Shown here in pieces: positions 1 through 6,566 of a stretch of 10,167 nucleotides of DNA (within the stretch, counting starts at the first letter, position 1; each line of letters opens with the position of its first letter). The notes beneath the pieces are model-generated. The model worked only from the letters and a program-made list of their open reading frames with translations. It was not told the DNA's origin and did no database searches. Source of the stretch: Candidatus Aenigmarchaeota archaeon ex4484_52. GTDB taxonomy: Archaea > EX4484-52. Location: contig NJDR01000040.1 of assembly GCA_002254415.1 (NCBI GenBank), positions 1 through 10,167 of the forward strand. The letters are read 5' to 3'. Position numbers and translations under genes: made by a program.

Positions 1-400
1 TTTTGCCGAATTTTCGTATTTCCAAATTATCTTTTTCATCAGTGCCAACAGGGACTGTCTTGTGCAAAATATTTGGAAGCAAAAGCATTAATTTATTTAG
101 TTTTTTTTTTTGCTCTATTTCTTCTTTGTTTTTTTCCTTTATCTTGCAATTTATTTTTTTGATTTTGATTTTTTCTTTGTCTGCTTGTATTGTTTTTTTT
201 TGCTTTATTAATTTTGAAATATCAAGAGAATAAATATTTCTTTTATGCCTTAATTCATCAAGTTCTTTTTTCAAGAGGCGATTATTTTTGTCTATTTCAA
301 TTATTTTGTTTAAAACATTAATTAAGTCCTGTTTTTTTCTTTTTTTCAGATCATCTATTATTATTTGTTTATTATTTCTGATTAGATTTATATTTAGCAT
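1..400 (-). CDS. serS: Seryl-tRNA synthetase, N-terminal part (runs off the left edge)
   Basis: Class II aminoacyl-tRNA synthetase that charges tRNA(Ser) in the cytoplasm. Only the first 132 or so codons are present, and the frame is open to the window edge. It reads MLNINLIRNNKQIIDDLKKR at the start, the usual SerRS opening (Met-Leu-Asp-x-x-x-Ile-Arg). A long, strongly charged two-helix stretch follows (residues 25-105), with ELDELRHKRN at 45-54; this is the tRNA-binding antiparallel coiled-coil arm. The arm ends in LPNILHKTVPVGTDE (107-121), matching the family signature LPNxxHxxVPxGxDE, and then DNLEIRKFGK. The class II catalytic core lies outside the window. The ATG at 400 is 40 bases after the stop of the membrane-protein gene on the same strand, so the two may be co-transcribed, although the AT-rich gap could also hold its own promoter. 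Identification is from motif recall, not a search. Confidence 0.93.
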   Translation of the reverse strand, partial: MLNINLIRNNKQIIIDDLKKRKKQDLINVLNKIIEIDKNNRLLKKELDELRHKRNIYSLDISKLIKQKKTIQADKEKIKIKKINCKIKEKNKEEIEQKKKLNKLMLLLPNILHKTVPVGTDEKDNLEIRKFGK

Positions 401-440
401 ATTATATTATTTTATTAATAATATTTTTTTTAAAATATTA

Positions 441-1601
441 TTATTCCAAAGAAATTTGAATGTTCCTTAATTTATATGCTCCTGTTGTTTCAAAAGAAAT
501 TATGTTTTTTCCTTTTAAAAATGCTGTTTCATTTAATTGAATTTCGTAAAAATCAAGTTGTGGATTTTCTATTGTTTCTGTAAAATTATTTATATTGATT
601 ATTATTGGCTGCTCAAGGTTGATTTTGTCAATAGAAAAATTTAATTTTGCCTTGTTTTTTTTAATTTTTTCAATATCTCTGTCCAATAAATTAAAGTTAT
701 ATATTTTTTTTGAAATAGTGTCTGTGTCATAATATTTTATTATCAAATGAATATTGCTCAAAACATATTGTGAATCCGGCTTTGTTGTAAATACAAGTTC
801 ATTTTCCTTTGGCATCATTTTTGCTTCTAAATTAGAGAAATTAATTTCATAATCATTTAATGCAAATGGTTTTTTCCTGCAAATAATATTATTATTAATT
901 ATTATCTCTAAAGGGCTGTTGCGAATTGCTTCTTCTACAACAAACTTTATTTTTCCGCTATGCCACCCTTTTATTTCATAATTTTCCAAAGCAATAGGAA
1001 AAGAGACCTTATTCATATATGGTGTCTCATATTTTATTTTAAAATCTTCAATTGCATAATGGGTTTTTCCCAAAATATTCTGGGATTTTTCAGCACTTAT
1101 TTTAAGTGTATTTTTTTTTAATTCAATTAATTTTTTTGGTATTTCCAAAAATATTGTGTTATTTTTTGGTCGCTCACTATATATTGTTTTATTGTTAATA
1201 GCAATTACTAAATTTCCCATTGAATCAAATTTAGGATTAACATTAAAAACCATAAATATTTTATCATAATGAGCAGGTGCCTGAAACTCAATAATTCGGT
1301 GCTTTTCTGACAAAACGCTTGACTCTATATTTATTTCCTCTTGTATTTTCTTAATTGTTTTATTTTGTTTTTTGCCGGCACTTAAATTAATTTTTTCTCC
1401 AATGCCTAAATTAAATATCCTTCTTGATGATTTTACTTCTCCAAGATCGCCGCCCGGCTTGGAAAGAAAAATAGTTTCTTTTGATCCAAAAAGATCTGAA
1501 AAAAAACCACCAGATCCGCTTCCTGTATCACTTGTTGCCGCAATTACAAATAAAAAATAAAGGACAATTGCTCCAAAAACTGTTTTTGAAAATAAATCCA
1601 T
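441..1601 (-). CDS. Membrane-anchored or secreted protein with three beta-rich repeats, function unknown
   Basis: I do not recognise a named family. The protein has 386 residues. Residues 8-22 form a hydrophobic segment that would serve as a signal or N-terminal anchor, followed by a flexible Gly/Ser stretch (TSDTGSGSGG, 23-32); the rest is therefore probably extracellular. From about residue 110 three similar units can be aligned by eye: roughly 110-193, 216-291 and 317-386. Each has a hydrophobic strand ending in Asn-Asn (LVIAINNKTIYSE; LEIIINNNIICRK; IIININNFTETIE). Each continues through an FLEI/YEINF/YEIQL strand to a Lys/Asn turn with an alternating strand (NTLKISA; NELVFTT; NIISFET), and closes with ..EDFKIKYE, LSNIHLIIKYY or LRNIQISLE. 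This suggests tandem jelly-roll-like beta domains. Several Asn-x-Ser/Thr sites could be glycosylated. It lies upstream of serS and divergent from chorismate mutase. The frame is intact, with no sign of decay. Confidence 0.85.
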   Translation of the reverse strand: MDLFSKTVFGAIVLYFLFVIAATSDTGSGSGGFFSDLFGSKETIFLSKPGGDLGEVKSSRRIFNLGIGEKINLSAGKKQNKTIKKIQEEINIESSVLSEKHRIIEFQAPAHYDKIFMVFNVNPKFDSMGNLVIAINNKTIYSERPKNNTIFLEIPKKLIELKKNTLKISAEKSQNILGKTHYAIEDFKIKYETPYMNKVSFPIALENYEIKGWHSGKIKFVVEEAIRNSPLEIIINNNIICRKKPFALNDYEINFSNLEAKMMPKENELVFTTKPDSQYVLSNIHLIIKYYDTDTISKKIYNFNLLDRDIEKIKKNKAKLNFSIDKINLEQPIIININNFTETIENPQLDFYEIQLNETAFLKGKNIISFETTGAYKLRNIQISLE

Positions 1602-1636
1602 ATTATTTTAAAATATTTAATTATATAAATCTTTAT
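1602..1636. promoter_or_regulatory. Divergent AT-rich promoter region
   Basis: Only 35 bases separate the start codons of the minus-strand membrane-protein gene (ATG at 1601) and the plus-strand chorismate mutase (ATG at 1637), so both core promoters must fit here or overlap the coding ends. TTTTAAAATATTTAA lies 20-30 bases upstream of the mutase ATG, the right distance for a TATA box on a leaderless archaeal transcript. It is nearly palindromic and could serve the other strand too. No Shine-Dalgarno-like sequence is visible before either ATG. The assignment rests on spacing and composition only. Confidence 0.45.
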
Positions 1637-1900
1637 ATGTGCATCGAAGAATTAAGAAAAAAAATAGACAAAATTGATGATAAAATCATTAATTTGCTCT
1701 CAGAGAGATTAAAATATGCAATCGATATTTCAAAATACAAAAAACAAAATAATATTAAAATAAAGCAAGAGAACAGAGAAAAACAAATATTTGACAGAAT
1801 TGAAAAATTAGCAGAGCAAAAAAACATAAGTGTTTTTTTTGTCAAAAAATTATACAGGCAGATAATTGATGAGACAGTAAAAGCAGAGGAGGATAATTAA
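1637..1900 (+). CDS. aroQ: Chorismate mutase, AroQ type, stand-alone
   Basis: Converts chorismate to prephenate at the branch to phenylalanine and tyrosine; acts as a cytoplasmic all-helical dimer. The protein has 87 residues, the usual size of a monofunctional AroQ domain. The family pattern is clear. LRKKIDKIDDKIINLLSER (6-24) supplies Arg7 and Arg24. DISKYK contains Lys35. ENREKQIFDRI (45-55) supplies Arg47 and Glu48. These correspond to E. coli Arg11, Arg28, Lys39, Arg51 and Glu52. The position of E. coli Gln88 appears to be Arg74 (LYRQIIDE); that site varies in the family. An upstream in-frame extension to 1481 runs through the promoter and the antisense of the neighbouring gene, so the ATG at 1637 is preferred. 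No other shikimate or aromatic amino acid gene is visible here, so its pathway context cannot be judged. Confidence 0.9.
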   Translation: MCIEELRKKIDKIDDKIINLLSERLKYAIDISKYKKQNNIKIKQENREKQIFDRIEKLAEQKNISVFFVKKLYRQIIDETVKAEEDN

Positions 1901-1919
1901 AAGAATTACTATTTGGGAT

Positions 1920-2460
1920 TTAATTACAAAACAGCTCTAATGATTTAAAAATCTCTTCATTTTCCAATAGTTTTGAAATTTTATCTTTAATATCTCTGTT
2001 ATATTTTATTTTTTCTAATTCTCTTTCAAGAGATGAATGAATGCCAAAATATAGAAATTCCTAATTCATCTGTTTTTTATTAAGTTTTATAAATATCCAA
2101 TCGTCTCTTCAATATTTTTTTTCTTATTTTATTTAGAAATGGGTTTAAACCTATCATCCAAATCTTCAATCAAAATTGTCTTGCTTATGGTTTTATTTTC
2201 AAATATAAAAGATACAAAATGTGAAAACACATTAATTACTATTCCCATTCCTCCTTCTGACTTTGCTAAAATATTATACGGACTTGTTTTTTGGATAAAA
2301 CTATTGATATAATTTGTTTCTGCATATTTTATGTTTTTTAGATTGTCTCTTGCTTTTGATCAAAGTATTTTATCTTATTACTTTTAATATTCAATTTTTC
2401 AAAAAATTGCTTTAAAAATTATGTGTCGTGCTTGCCTTCACAAAGGATTAGTTTTTTCAT
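1920..2460 (-). pseudogene. Decayed TOPRIM-domain protein (OLD / DUF3226-like)
   Basis: Three minus-strand frames together give a coherent protein, but no single frame does. The ATG at 2460 begins MKKLILCEGKHDT, the first TOPRIM motif (hydrophobic strand, then Glu-Gly-x-x-Asp). It is broken by a TAA at codon 14, then resumes FLKQFFEKLNIKSNK. After a frame change near 2345 it reads SPYNILAKSEGGMGIVINVF and TILIEDLDDR, the latter resembling the Asp-x-Asp metal site of TOPRIM. Further stops and shifts occur near 2130 and 2060. A final segment (LEKIKYNRDIKDKISKLLEN ... FKSLELFCN) ends at TAA 1920-1922. The ATG is 7 bases after the end of the ATPase remnant, so the two were probably one operon. 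In life it would have been a metal-dependent nuclease or topoisomerase-like partner. The family name is from recall; the decay is seen directly. Confidence 0.75.
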
Positions 2461-3503
2461 TTCAAATCTATCTCAAATCAAGCAAAAGGTCTTCGATATT
2501 TGATTTTGCATCTTTATAGTTAAGAGATTGAGGAACAATATATTCCTTTATTTTTTCCATTCTCATAATATTTAATTCTTTTTTGATAATTTTTTTCTAC
2601 AATAATATTTTTATCCAGAAATGCTTCTATAAAATTAACATTATGCGAGGTAATGAAAAATTGCATGTTTTCTTCTTTTGAAAATTTAATTAAATTTTAC
2701 TAATTGCCAGATGTAGCCGGGGTGTATATAGTTCTCTGACTCTTCTATTAATATTATTTTGTTTTTTATTTTCTCTGTTGAAAGATGCCATAATAAACCA
2801 ACCATTGCCTTAAATCCATCGCCCATAAAACCATAAGGTATTGCATTTGGTTTATATTTTGTTTAAATAGCAGATAATCAAAATCAATTTTTCAAGATTT
2901 TCCAATAATTTATGTTTTTTAATTATCCCTTCAATTTTATGAATTTTAATTTTGTCTTCTCCAGTTATCTTTTCCACATAATCCAATTTTAAATTTTTTA
3001 TAAAAATTGTTTCTTTTTCTATTTTTATTCCCTTAAAAAACAAATCAAGCATATCTTGGTCATATTCATAATAGTTTGGTTTGTGAATAAGAAAAGACAT
3101 ATCTTTTGGAATTTTAATTTTAAATTTTTTATTTAAATTCTTTGAAATTGATTTCAGAATATTTTTTAAAAAATTTTTATTTTTTTTTTGATTTTCCAAC
3201 TGAAAAATATATTTTTTCTTTTTTATCTTTGACTACAATTATGCTTTTTTTTAATAGTTCTGAAATTATTTATTCATTTATTGAATTAGCCAATATTTTG
3301 TCCATTTCTGTCTCTATCTTTTTTGTAAATTTTATTTTTTTGTGAAATTCTTTTATATTTTCTGTGAAATTTTTCGCTAATCCTTTTTTCAACAAATCTC
3401 TATTTCTATATTTGGTTTTTTAGTTCAACAGTTGTATATTTGTAGATAGTGTAATTTAGATTCGTTAGAGTCAATATTAATCATACTATGTGACTCTTCT
3501 TAT

Positions 3504-3770
3504 CTGATGCGACAAATAAACTCTTGCGGATTAAACCACAGAATACCATCCGCCCGCAGATAATAACAAAATTCAATGCTATCCACAGAACAGGTTCACG
3601 AAATTTATTTTTAATCTGCATTAATTTCACTGTTGGATAATAACATAAATTGCATTTATCCTAGGTTAAATTTGAAATGTTATCTAATGGGTTAAAGTTG
3701 TGTTGTTATCCAACAAGGTACAAGAATCTTGTGGTTTATAATTGAGTGGTTTTAACTTATTTTCGCATCA
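3504..3770. mobile_element. MITE-like non-coding element with imperfect terminal inverted repeats
   Basis: This stretch differs from its surroundings. Positions 3505-3600 are about 42% G+C by hand count, against roughly a quarter nearby, and it interrupts the ATPase pseudogene. Its ends are inverted repeats: TGATGCGACAAATAA at 3505-3519 and TTATTTTCGCATCA at 3757-3770. The complement of the second, TGATGCGAAAATAA, matches the first except for one extra C. Similarity continues inward more loosely (TTAAACCACAGA against TATAAACCACAAGA). TTAT flanks both sides (3500-3503 and 3771-3774) and could be a 4-bp target duplication if the element starts at C3504. No open frame or transposase is visible, as expected of a miniature element moved in trans. 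No second copy occurs in this window, so mobility is inferred from structure alone. Confidence 0.5.
3632..3714. repeat. Inverted repeat inside the MITE-like element
   Basis: GTTGGATAATAACA (3632-3645) is the reverse complement of TGTTGTTATCCAAC (3701-3714) at 13 of 14 positions, with 55 bases between. The core GATAATAACA also occurs directly at 3559-3568, and a related GATAACA appears in reverse near 3679-3685, so the motif recurs about four times within 160 bases. A second, shorter inverted pair, GCGGAT (3526-3531) and ATCCGC (3548-3553), lies nearer the left end. These may be transposase-binding subterminal repeats or parts of a folded RNA/DNA structure; which cannot be told here. Confidence 0.55.
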
Positions 3771-4008
3771 TTATTTAATATTTGAATTATAGAAATATAT
3801 TATCATATTAATTTTTGCTTCAATTTTTTCAGTATTAAATGTCAAATCAATTGCTTCTAACAAGAAATTTCGCCAGTATTATTTTTTCCGACAATTAGAT
3901 TTATCATTTTTGGCTTAATATTAAGATTGTCTATTCCTTTAAAGTTATTTATGGTTATTTCTTTTATTTTCATAATATTTTATTGATTAAACTTTAATTC
4001 TATAAATC

Positions 4009-4022
4009 TATATAAATTTATA
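4009..4022 (+). promoter_or_regulatory. TATA box of the aIF2 alpha operon
   Basis: TATATAAATTTATA is centred about 24 bases before the ATG at 4039, and a second similar box (CTATAAATC) lies just upstream. This is the spacing of an archaeal box A when transcription begins at or next to the start codon. No ribosome-binding sequence is seen between the box and the ATG, consistent with a leaderless message. It would drive the whole plus-strand run to 8775. Confidence 0.55.
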
Positions 4023-4038
4023 CTAAATTTATATTATT

Positions 4039-4794
4039 ATGAAAATACCAGAAAAAGGAGAATATGTAATAGCCAAAATAAAAGAAATAGGGTCAAATAG
4101 TGTAATTGTTACATTAGAAGAATATGATTCTGTTTTGGGGTTTGTGCATATTTCTGAAATTGCAAATTGCTGGATAAAAAATATAAAAAAATTTGCAAGG
4201 CCCAATGAAATAAAGGTTGCAAAAATACTTTCAATTAATTCAAATGCTTCAAGTATTAATTTATCCTTTAAGCAGGTCTCTGTAAATATTTTAAGAGATA
4301 AAGAAAAAGAATACAGGCAAAAACAAAAGGCAGAAAATTTATTGAAAATAATTGCCAAGAAAAACAAAACAGACAAAACATATGAAGAATTGAGAGAAAC
4401 AATTCTAAACAAATTTTCAACATTAAAAGAAGGATTTGATTTTTTAAAAGACGAAGGTGTAGAAAAATTTTGCAAAATAACAAAAATAAATTTTGATTTT
4501 ACAAATGATTTATATAATATTGTCCAAAAAAATTTAAGCAAAAAACAAGTGCAGATAAGTGCGAATATGTATATTAAAATTTATGAAGAAAATGGATTAG
4601 AAAAAATAAAAGAAATATTGAATATTAATGAAGAAAACGCAATAATAAATTATATTTCTGCACCAAAATATAGGTTAAAAATAACTGCTTCTAATTATGC
4701 TGAATGCGAAAATAAATATAAAAATATAAGTAAACATATCTTGGGTTTTTCAAATAAAGACAAAATTTTTATTGATATTAAAAGAATAAAATAA
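4039..4794 (+). CDS. eif2a: Translation initiation factor aIF2, alpha subunit
   Basis: Subunit of the heterotrimeric aIF2 that brings initiator Met-tRNA to the small ribosomal subunit; alpha contacts the tRNA and binds gamma. The 251-residue length is close to the family norm of about 260-270. The N-terminal S1/OB domain (residues 1 to about 85) is plain: PEKGEYVIAKIKEIGSNSVI, then TLEEYDSVLGFVHISEIANC and WIKNIKKFARPNEIKVAKIL, followed by INLSFKQV. A helical middle domain rich in Lys/Glu follows (about 86-170, starting RDKEKEYRQKQKAENLL), then an alpha/beta C-terminal domain (about 171-251) with IKIYEENGLEKIKEIL and YRLKITASNYAECENKYKNI. It is first in the operon, 17 bases after a TATA box. 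Its TAA overlaps the ATG of aIF6 by one base (TAATG), suggesting translational coupling. Confidence 0.95.
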   Translation: MKIPEKGEYVIAKIKEIGSNSVIVTLEEYDSVLGFVHISEIANCWIKNIKKFARPNEIKVAKILSINSNASSINLSFKQVSVNILRDKEKEYRQKQKAENLLKIIAKKNKTDKTYEELRETILNKFSTLKEGFDFLKDEGVEKFCKITKINFDFTNDLYNIVQKNLSKKQVQISANMYIKIYEENGLEKIKEILNINEENAIINYISAPKYRLKITASNYAECENKYKNISKHILGFSNKDKIFIDIKRIK

Positions 4795-5456
4795 TGAAAA
4801 CGAAGTATTTGCACACAGGGACATATAAGGGGGATGTTAATATTGGCTTATTTATTTTTGCAACAGACAAATATATATTGATTCCAAATAATTCAATAAA
4901 TCTTAATTCTTTTGGTGCAAAGCAAATTATTGCAAGTGCTTATGAAACAGAATTGCTCGGGCTTTTTTTTGCAGGCAATAGCAAATGCCTTATTGCACCG
5001 CACAATATTGACAAAGATGAAATTGAAAATTTAAAATTAAACTTGCCGAAAACTACAAAATTACATTTATTAGAGACAAAAAAAAATGCAATTGGAAATT
5101 TAATATTGTCAAATGATTATATTACTTTTTTGAGTCCTGTAATAAAGCATAAAAAACAGGAACTTCAAGATGCATTAGGCACAAAAATATATATTTTGGA
5201 TATTCATGATAAAGAAATCATTAGTGCTTTTTTTGTTATTACAAACAAGGGTTTTTTGTGTTCAAATGAAATAGATAAAGAATATTTAAATTATTTGAAA
5301 GAAAAATCAAATCTAAAAGGAAATTACGGAAGCGTTAATTTTGGCAGCATTTTTGTAAAATCAGGGTTATTGGCAAATTCCCATAATTATATTGCTGGGG
5401 CAAAAACAACAGGTCCTGAAACAGCAAGAATTGATGAATGCCTGGGATTTATTTAA
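4794..5456 (+). CDS. eif6: Translation factor aIF6 (ribosome anti-association factor)
   Basis: Binds the large ribosomal subunit near uL14/uL3 and prevents premature joining of subunits; also acts in late 50S assembly. The protein has 220 residues, the usual archaeal length. The five-fold pseudo-symmetric repeats of the family show as recurrent 'N-x-G-x-hydrophobic' strands: DVNIGLFIFATDKYILIP near residue 15, GLFFAGNSKCLIAP near 57, AIGNLILSNDYITFLSP near 100, FFVITNKGFLCSNEID near 145, and FGSIFVKSGLLANSHNYIAG near 184. It ends with TTGPETARIDECLGFI, which matches the highly conserved eIF6 C-terminus (TTGPEL.RIEEALG). The reading frame is intact. The ATG at 4794 shares its A with the stop of aIF2 alpha, and the next gene starts about 5 bases after its stop. 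Confidence 0.96.
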   Translation: MKTKYLHTGTYKGDVNIGLFIFATDKYILIPNNSINLNSFGAKQIIASAYETELLGLFFAGNSKCLIAPHNIDKDEIENLKLNLPKTTKLHLLETKKNAIGNLILSNDYITFLSPVIKHKKQELQDALGTKIYILDIHDKEIISAFFVITNKGFLCSNEIDKEYLNYLKEKSNLKGNYGSVNFGSIFVKSGLLANSHNYIAGAKTTGPETARIDECLGFI

Positions 5457-5461
5457 AAGTT

Positions 5462-6526
5462 ATGGTATCAAACATAAATATTAATGATTGCATAAATGTA
5501 TTAAAAAAACAATTAAAATATCAGGAAAATGGTAATATCGCATTTTTTAAAAACAAGGAAAAATACAAGCCATATAAAATAAATAAAAAATATTTTTTTG
5601 AAATTAAAAAAAATAATTTAGAAAATTTAAAACATAAACGAATTGCATTTATTGACGGAGGAAACAACACAATATTTTCTGCCCCGAATTTTTGCATTGT
5701 TTTGAATCGCATTAGTTTTTGCCTATATCAAAATAACAAGCGACTAAAGCCAAAGATTCAAAATACAATTGATTTTTTATCTGTTTGCACTTCTGTTTTA
5801 AAAGAAAATGAAATACATTTTGCAATTAAAATAATTTCAGATAATGCTGTTTTAAATCAATTAAAAACAGAAATAAAAATAAGTTCAACAGACAAAACCA
5901 TTAGTTCTGGCATTTGGAGGGCAAAAATAACCAAAATTAGTGATGTTGCAAGAAAATATGCAGAATGGATATATGCATTAAAAATAGCAAAAAATCAATT
6001 AAATAAAGGGGATATTTTGATTCGTGACGGCACTCTTGAGGCAAGATTTGTAGGAGAAACAGACTTTGCCAATGAGGTTTATGATATTTGCAAAGCCAAA
6101 AAAATCATATTTGGATCTGTTGCAAAAGTAAATACTCTTTTTTCAAACACTGGATCGAGTTTTACAACTGCTTTATCAATTCAGTCACCAAAAAACAAAA
6201 TATGGTATTATTATCCTGTTGTAGATATAAATGATTTACAGCACAGGGCAAAACTATATTTTGCAAAACTCCATAAAAAAACAAACAGGACTTTAAGAAT
6301 TGATGTATTTGATGGATTGAGTTTTAATATTGGTGACTTTTTTTATTTGCTCGCTCAAAATTCAAAAGATCCATGCTTTTTTGGATATCCTTTTGGCCTT
6401 GTTGAGGCACACAAAAATGCAGTTGTTAAAAACAATGAATTAAATTATTACAAAGCAATAATTTACAAATATTTAGATAAAAAAAATCATCTGGATATGT
6501 TGTCTTCAAATAATATTTTAAAATAA
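5462..6526 (+). CDS. nurA: NurA-family DNA end-processing nuclease
   Basis: NurA is a dimeric, Mn-dependent 5'-3' nuclease that works with the HerA hexameric translocase in resecting double-strand breaks. From the ATG at 5462 the protein has 354 residues, within the family range. Expected motif regions are present in order: IAFIDGGNNTIFSAPNF (residues 61-77) with Asp65; the helix ARKYAEWIYALK with Glu168; GDILIRDGTLEARF with Asp189; and the C-terminal GYPFGLVEAHKNAVV with Tyr309 and His317, the NurA Tyr/His region. A start at 5438 is possible, but it would overlap the end of aIF6 by 19 bases and add only MPGIYLKV, so 5462 is preferred. No herA is in view. Its place between aIF6 and uL6 is unusual for a repair gene and suggests linkage for expression rather than function. 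Family assignment is from motifs. Confidence 0.85.
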   Translation: MVSNININDCINVLKKQLKYQENGNIAFFKNKEKYKPYKINKKYFFEIKKNNLENLKHKRIAFIDGGNNTIFSAPNFCIVLNRISFCLYQNNKRLKPKIQNTIDFLSVCTSVLKENEIHFAIKIISDNAVLNQLKTEIKISSTDKTISSGIWRAKITKISDVARKYAEWIYALKIAKNQLNKGDILIRDGTLEARFVGETDFANEVYDICKAKKIIFGSVAKVNTLFSNTGSSFTTALSIQSPKNKIWYYYPVVDINDLQHRAKLYFAKLHKKTNRTLRIDVFDGLSFNIGDFFYLLAQNSKDPCFFGYPFGLVEAHKNAVVKNNELNYYKAIIYKYLDKKNHLDMLSSNNILK

Positions 6527-6566
6527 CTTTTTAAAATAATTTGTGAATTAAATATTAAAAAGAAAT

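Larger units (their letters stand above)
2468..3973 (-). pseudogene. Decayed AAA/ABC-type ATPase of the OLD/AAA_15 kind, split by an insertion
   Basis: A predicted ATPase can be pieced together from several minus-strand frames. It starts MKIKEITINNFKGIDNLNIK (ATG at 3973), followed by INLIVGKNNTG at the P-loop (3869-3889). There the expected Lys codon is GAA and one base is missing before LLEAIDLTFNTEK. A 267-bp element interrupts it at 3504-3770. The middle is recovered at 3199-3420 (EFHKKIKFTKKIETEMDKIL, then a TAA) and in a 115-codon open stretch at 2852-3199. After another shift comes PYGFMGDGFKAMVGLLWHL and IILIEESENYIHPGYIWQL, the signature and Walker B region. Then comes LIKFSKEENMQFFITSHNVN, the switch/H-loop strand. 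The end reads EYIVPQSLNYKDAKSNIEDL and stops at 2468-2470. At least five lesions make a functional product very unlikely. The 115-codon frame at 2852-3199 is a fragment of this, not a separate gene. Confidence 0.8.

Noticed and set aside
3..470. Plus-strand frames at 3-233 and 288-470, rich in Phe, Ile and Ser
   Set aside because: They are antisense to seryl-tRNA synthetase, whose coiled-coil arm and LPN..VPVGTDE motif are clear. Phe/Ile-rich frames arise on the opposite strand of Lys/Glu-rich genes.
1481..1636. Longer plus-strand start for chorismate mutase at 1481
   Set aside because: The extra 52 codons lie antisense to the neighbouring gene and cross the divergent promoter. The domain begins right at the ATG at 1637.
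1621..1638. Shared TATAAATCT-TATA motif before chorismate mutase and aIF2 alpha (also 4001-4014), considered as a regulatory operator
   Set aside because: Both are ordinary TATA-like AT-rich strings; two occurrences in such AT-rich DNA do not show a specific operator.
2852..3199. A stand-alone 115-residue minus-strand gene
   Set aside because: Its sequence sits between the two halves of the ATPase and continues into them after frame changes, so it is a fragment of that pseudogene.
3142..3345. Plus-strand frame of 67 codons
   Set aside because: It is antisense to recognisable ATPase fragments and has only low-complexity Phe/Ile-rich sequence.
3540..3770. Possible CRISPR array or tRNA in the GC-richer block, prompted by repeats and a GGTTCACG string
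   Set aside because: The repeats are too few, irregular in spacing and partly inverted, and no acceptor stem or cloverleaf could be built around GGTTCACG.
4029..4541. Minus-strand frame of 170 codons
   Set aside because: It is the antisense shadow of aIF2 alpha, whose S1 domain is unmistakable on the plus strand.
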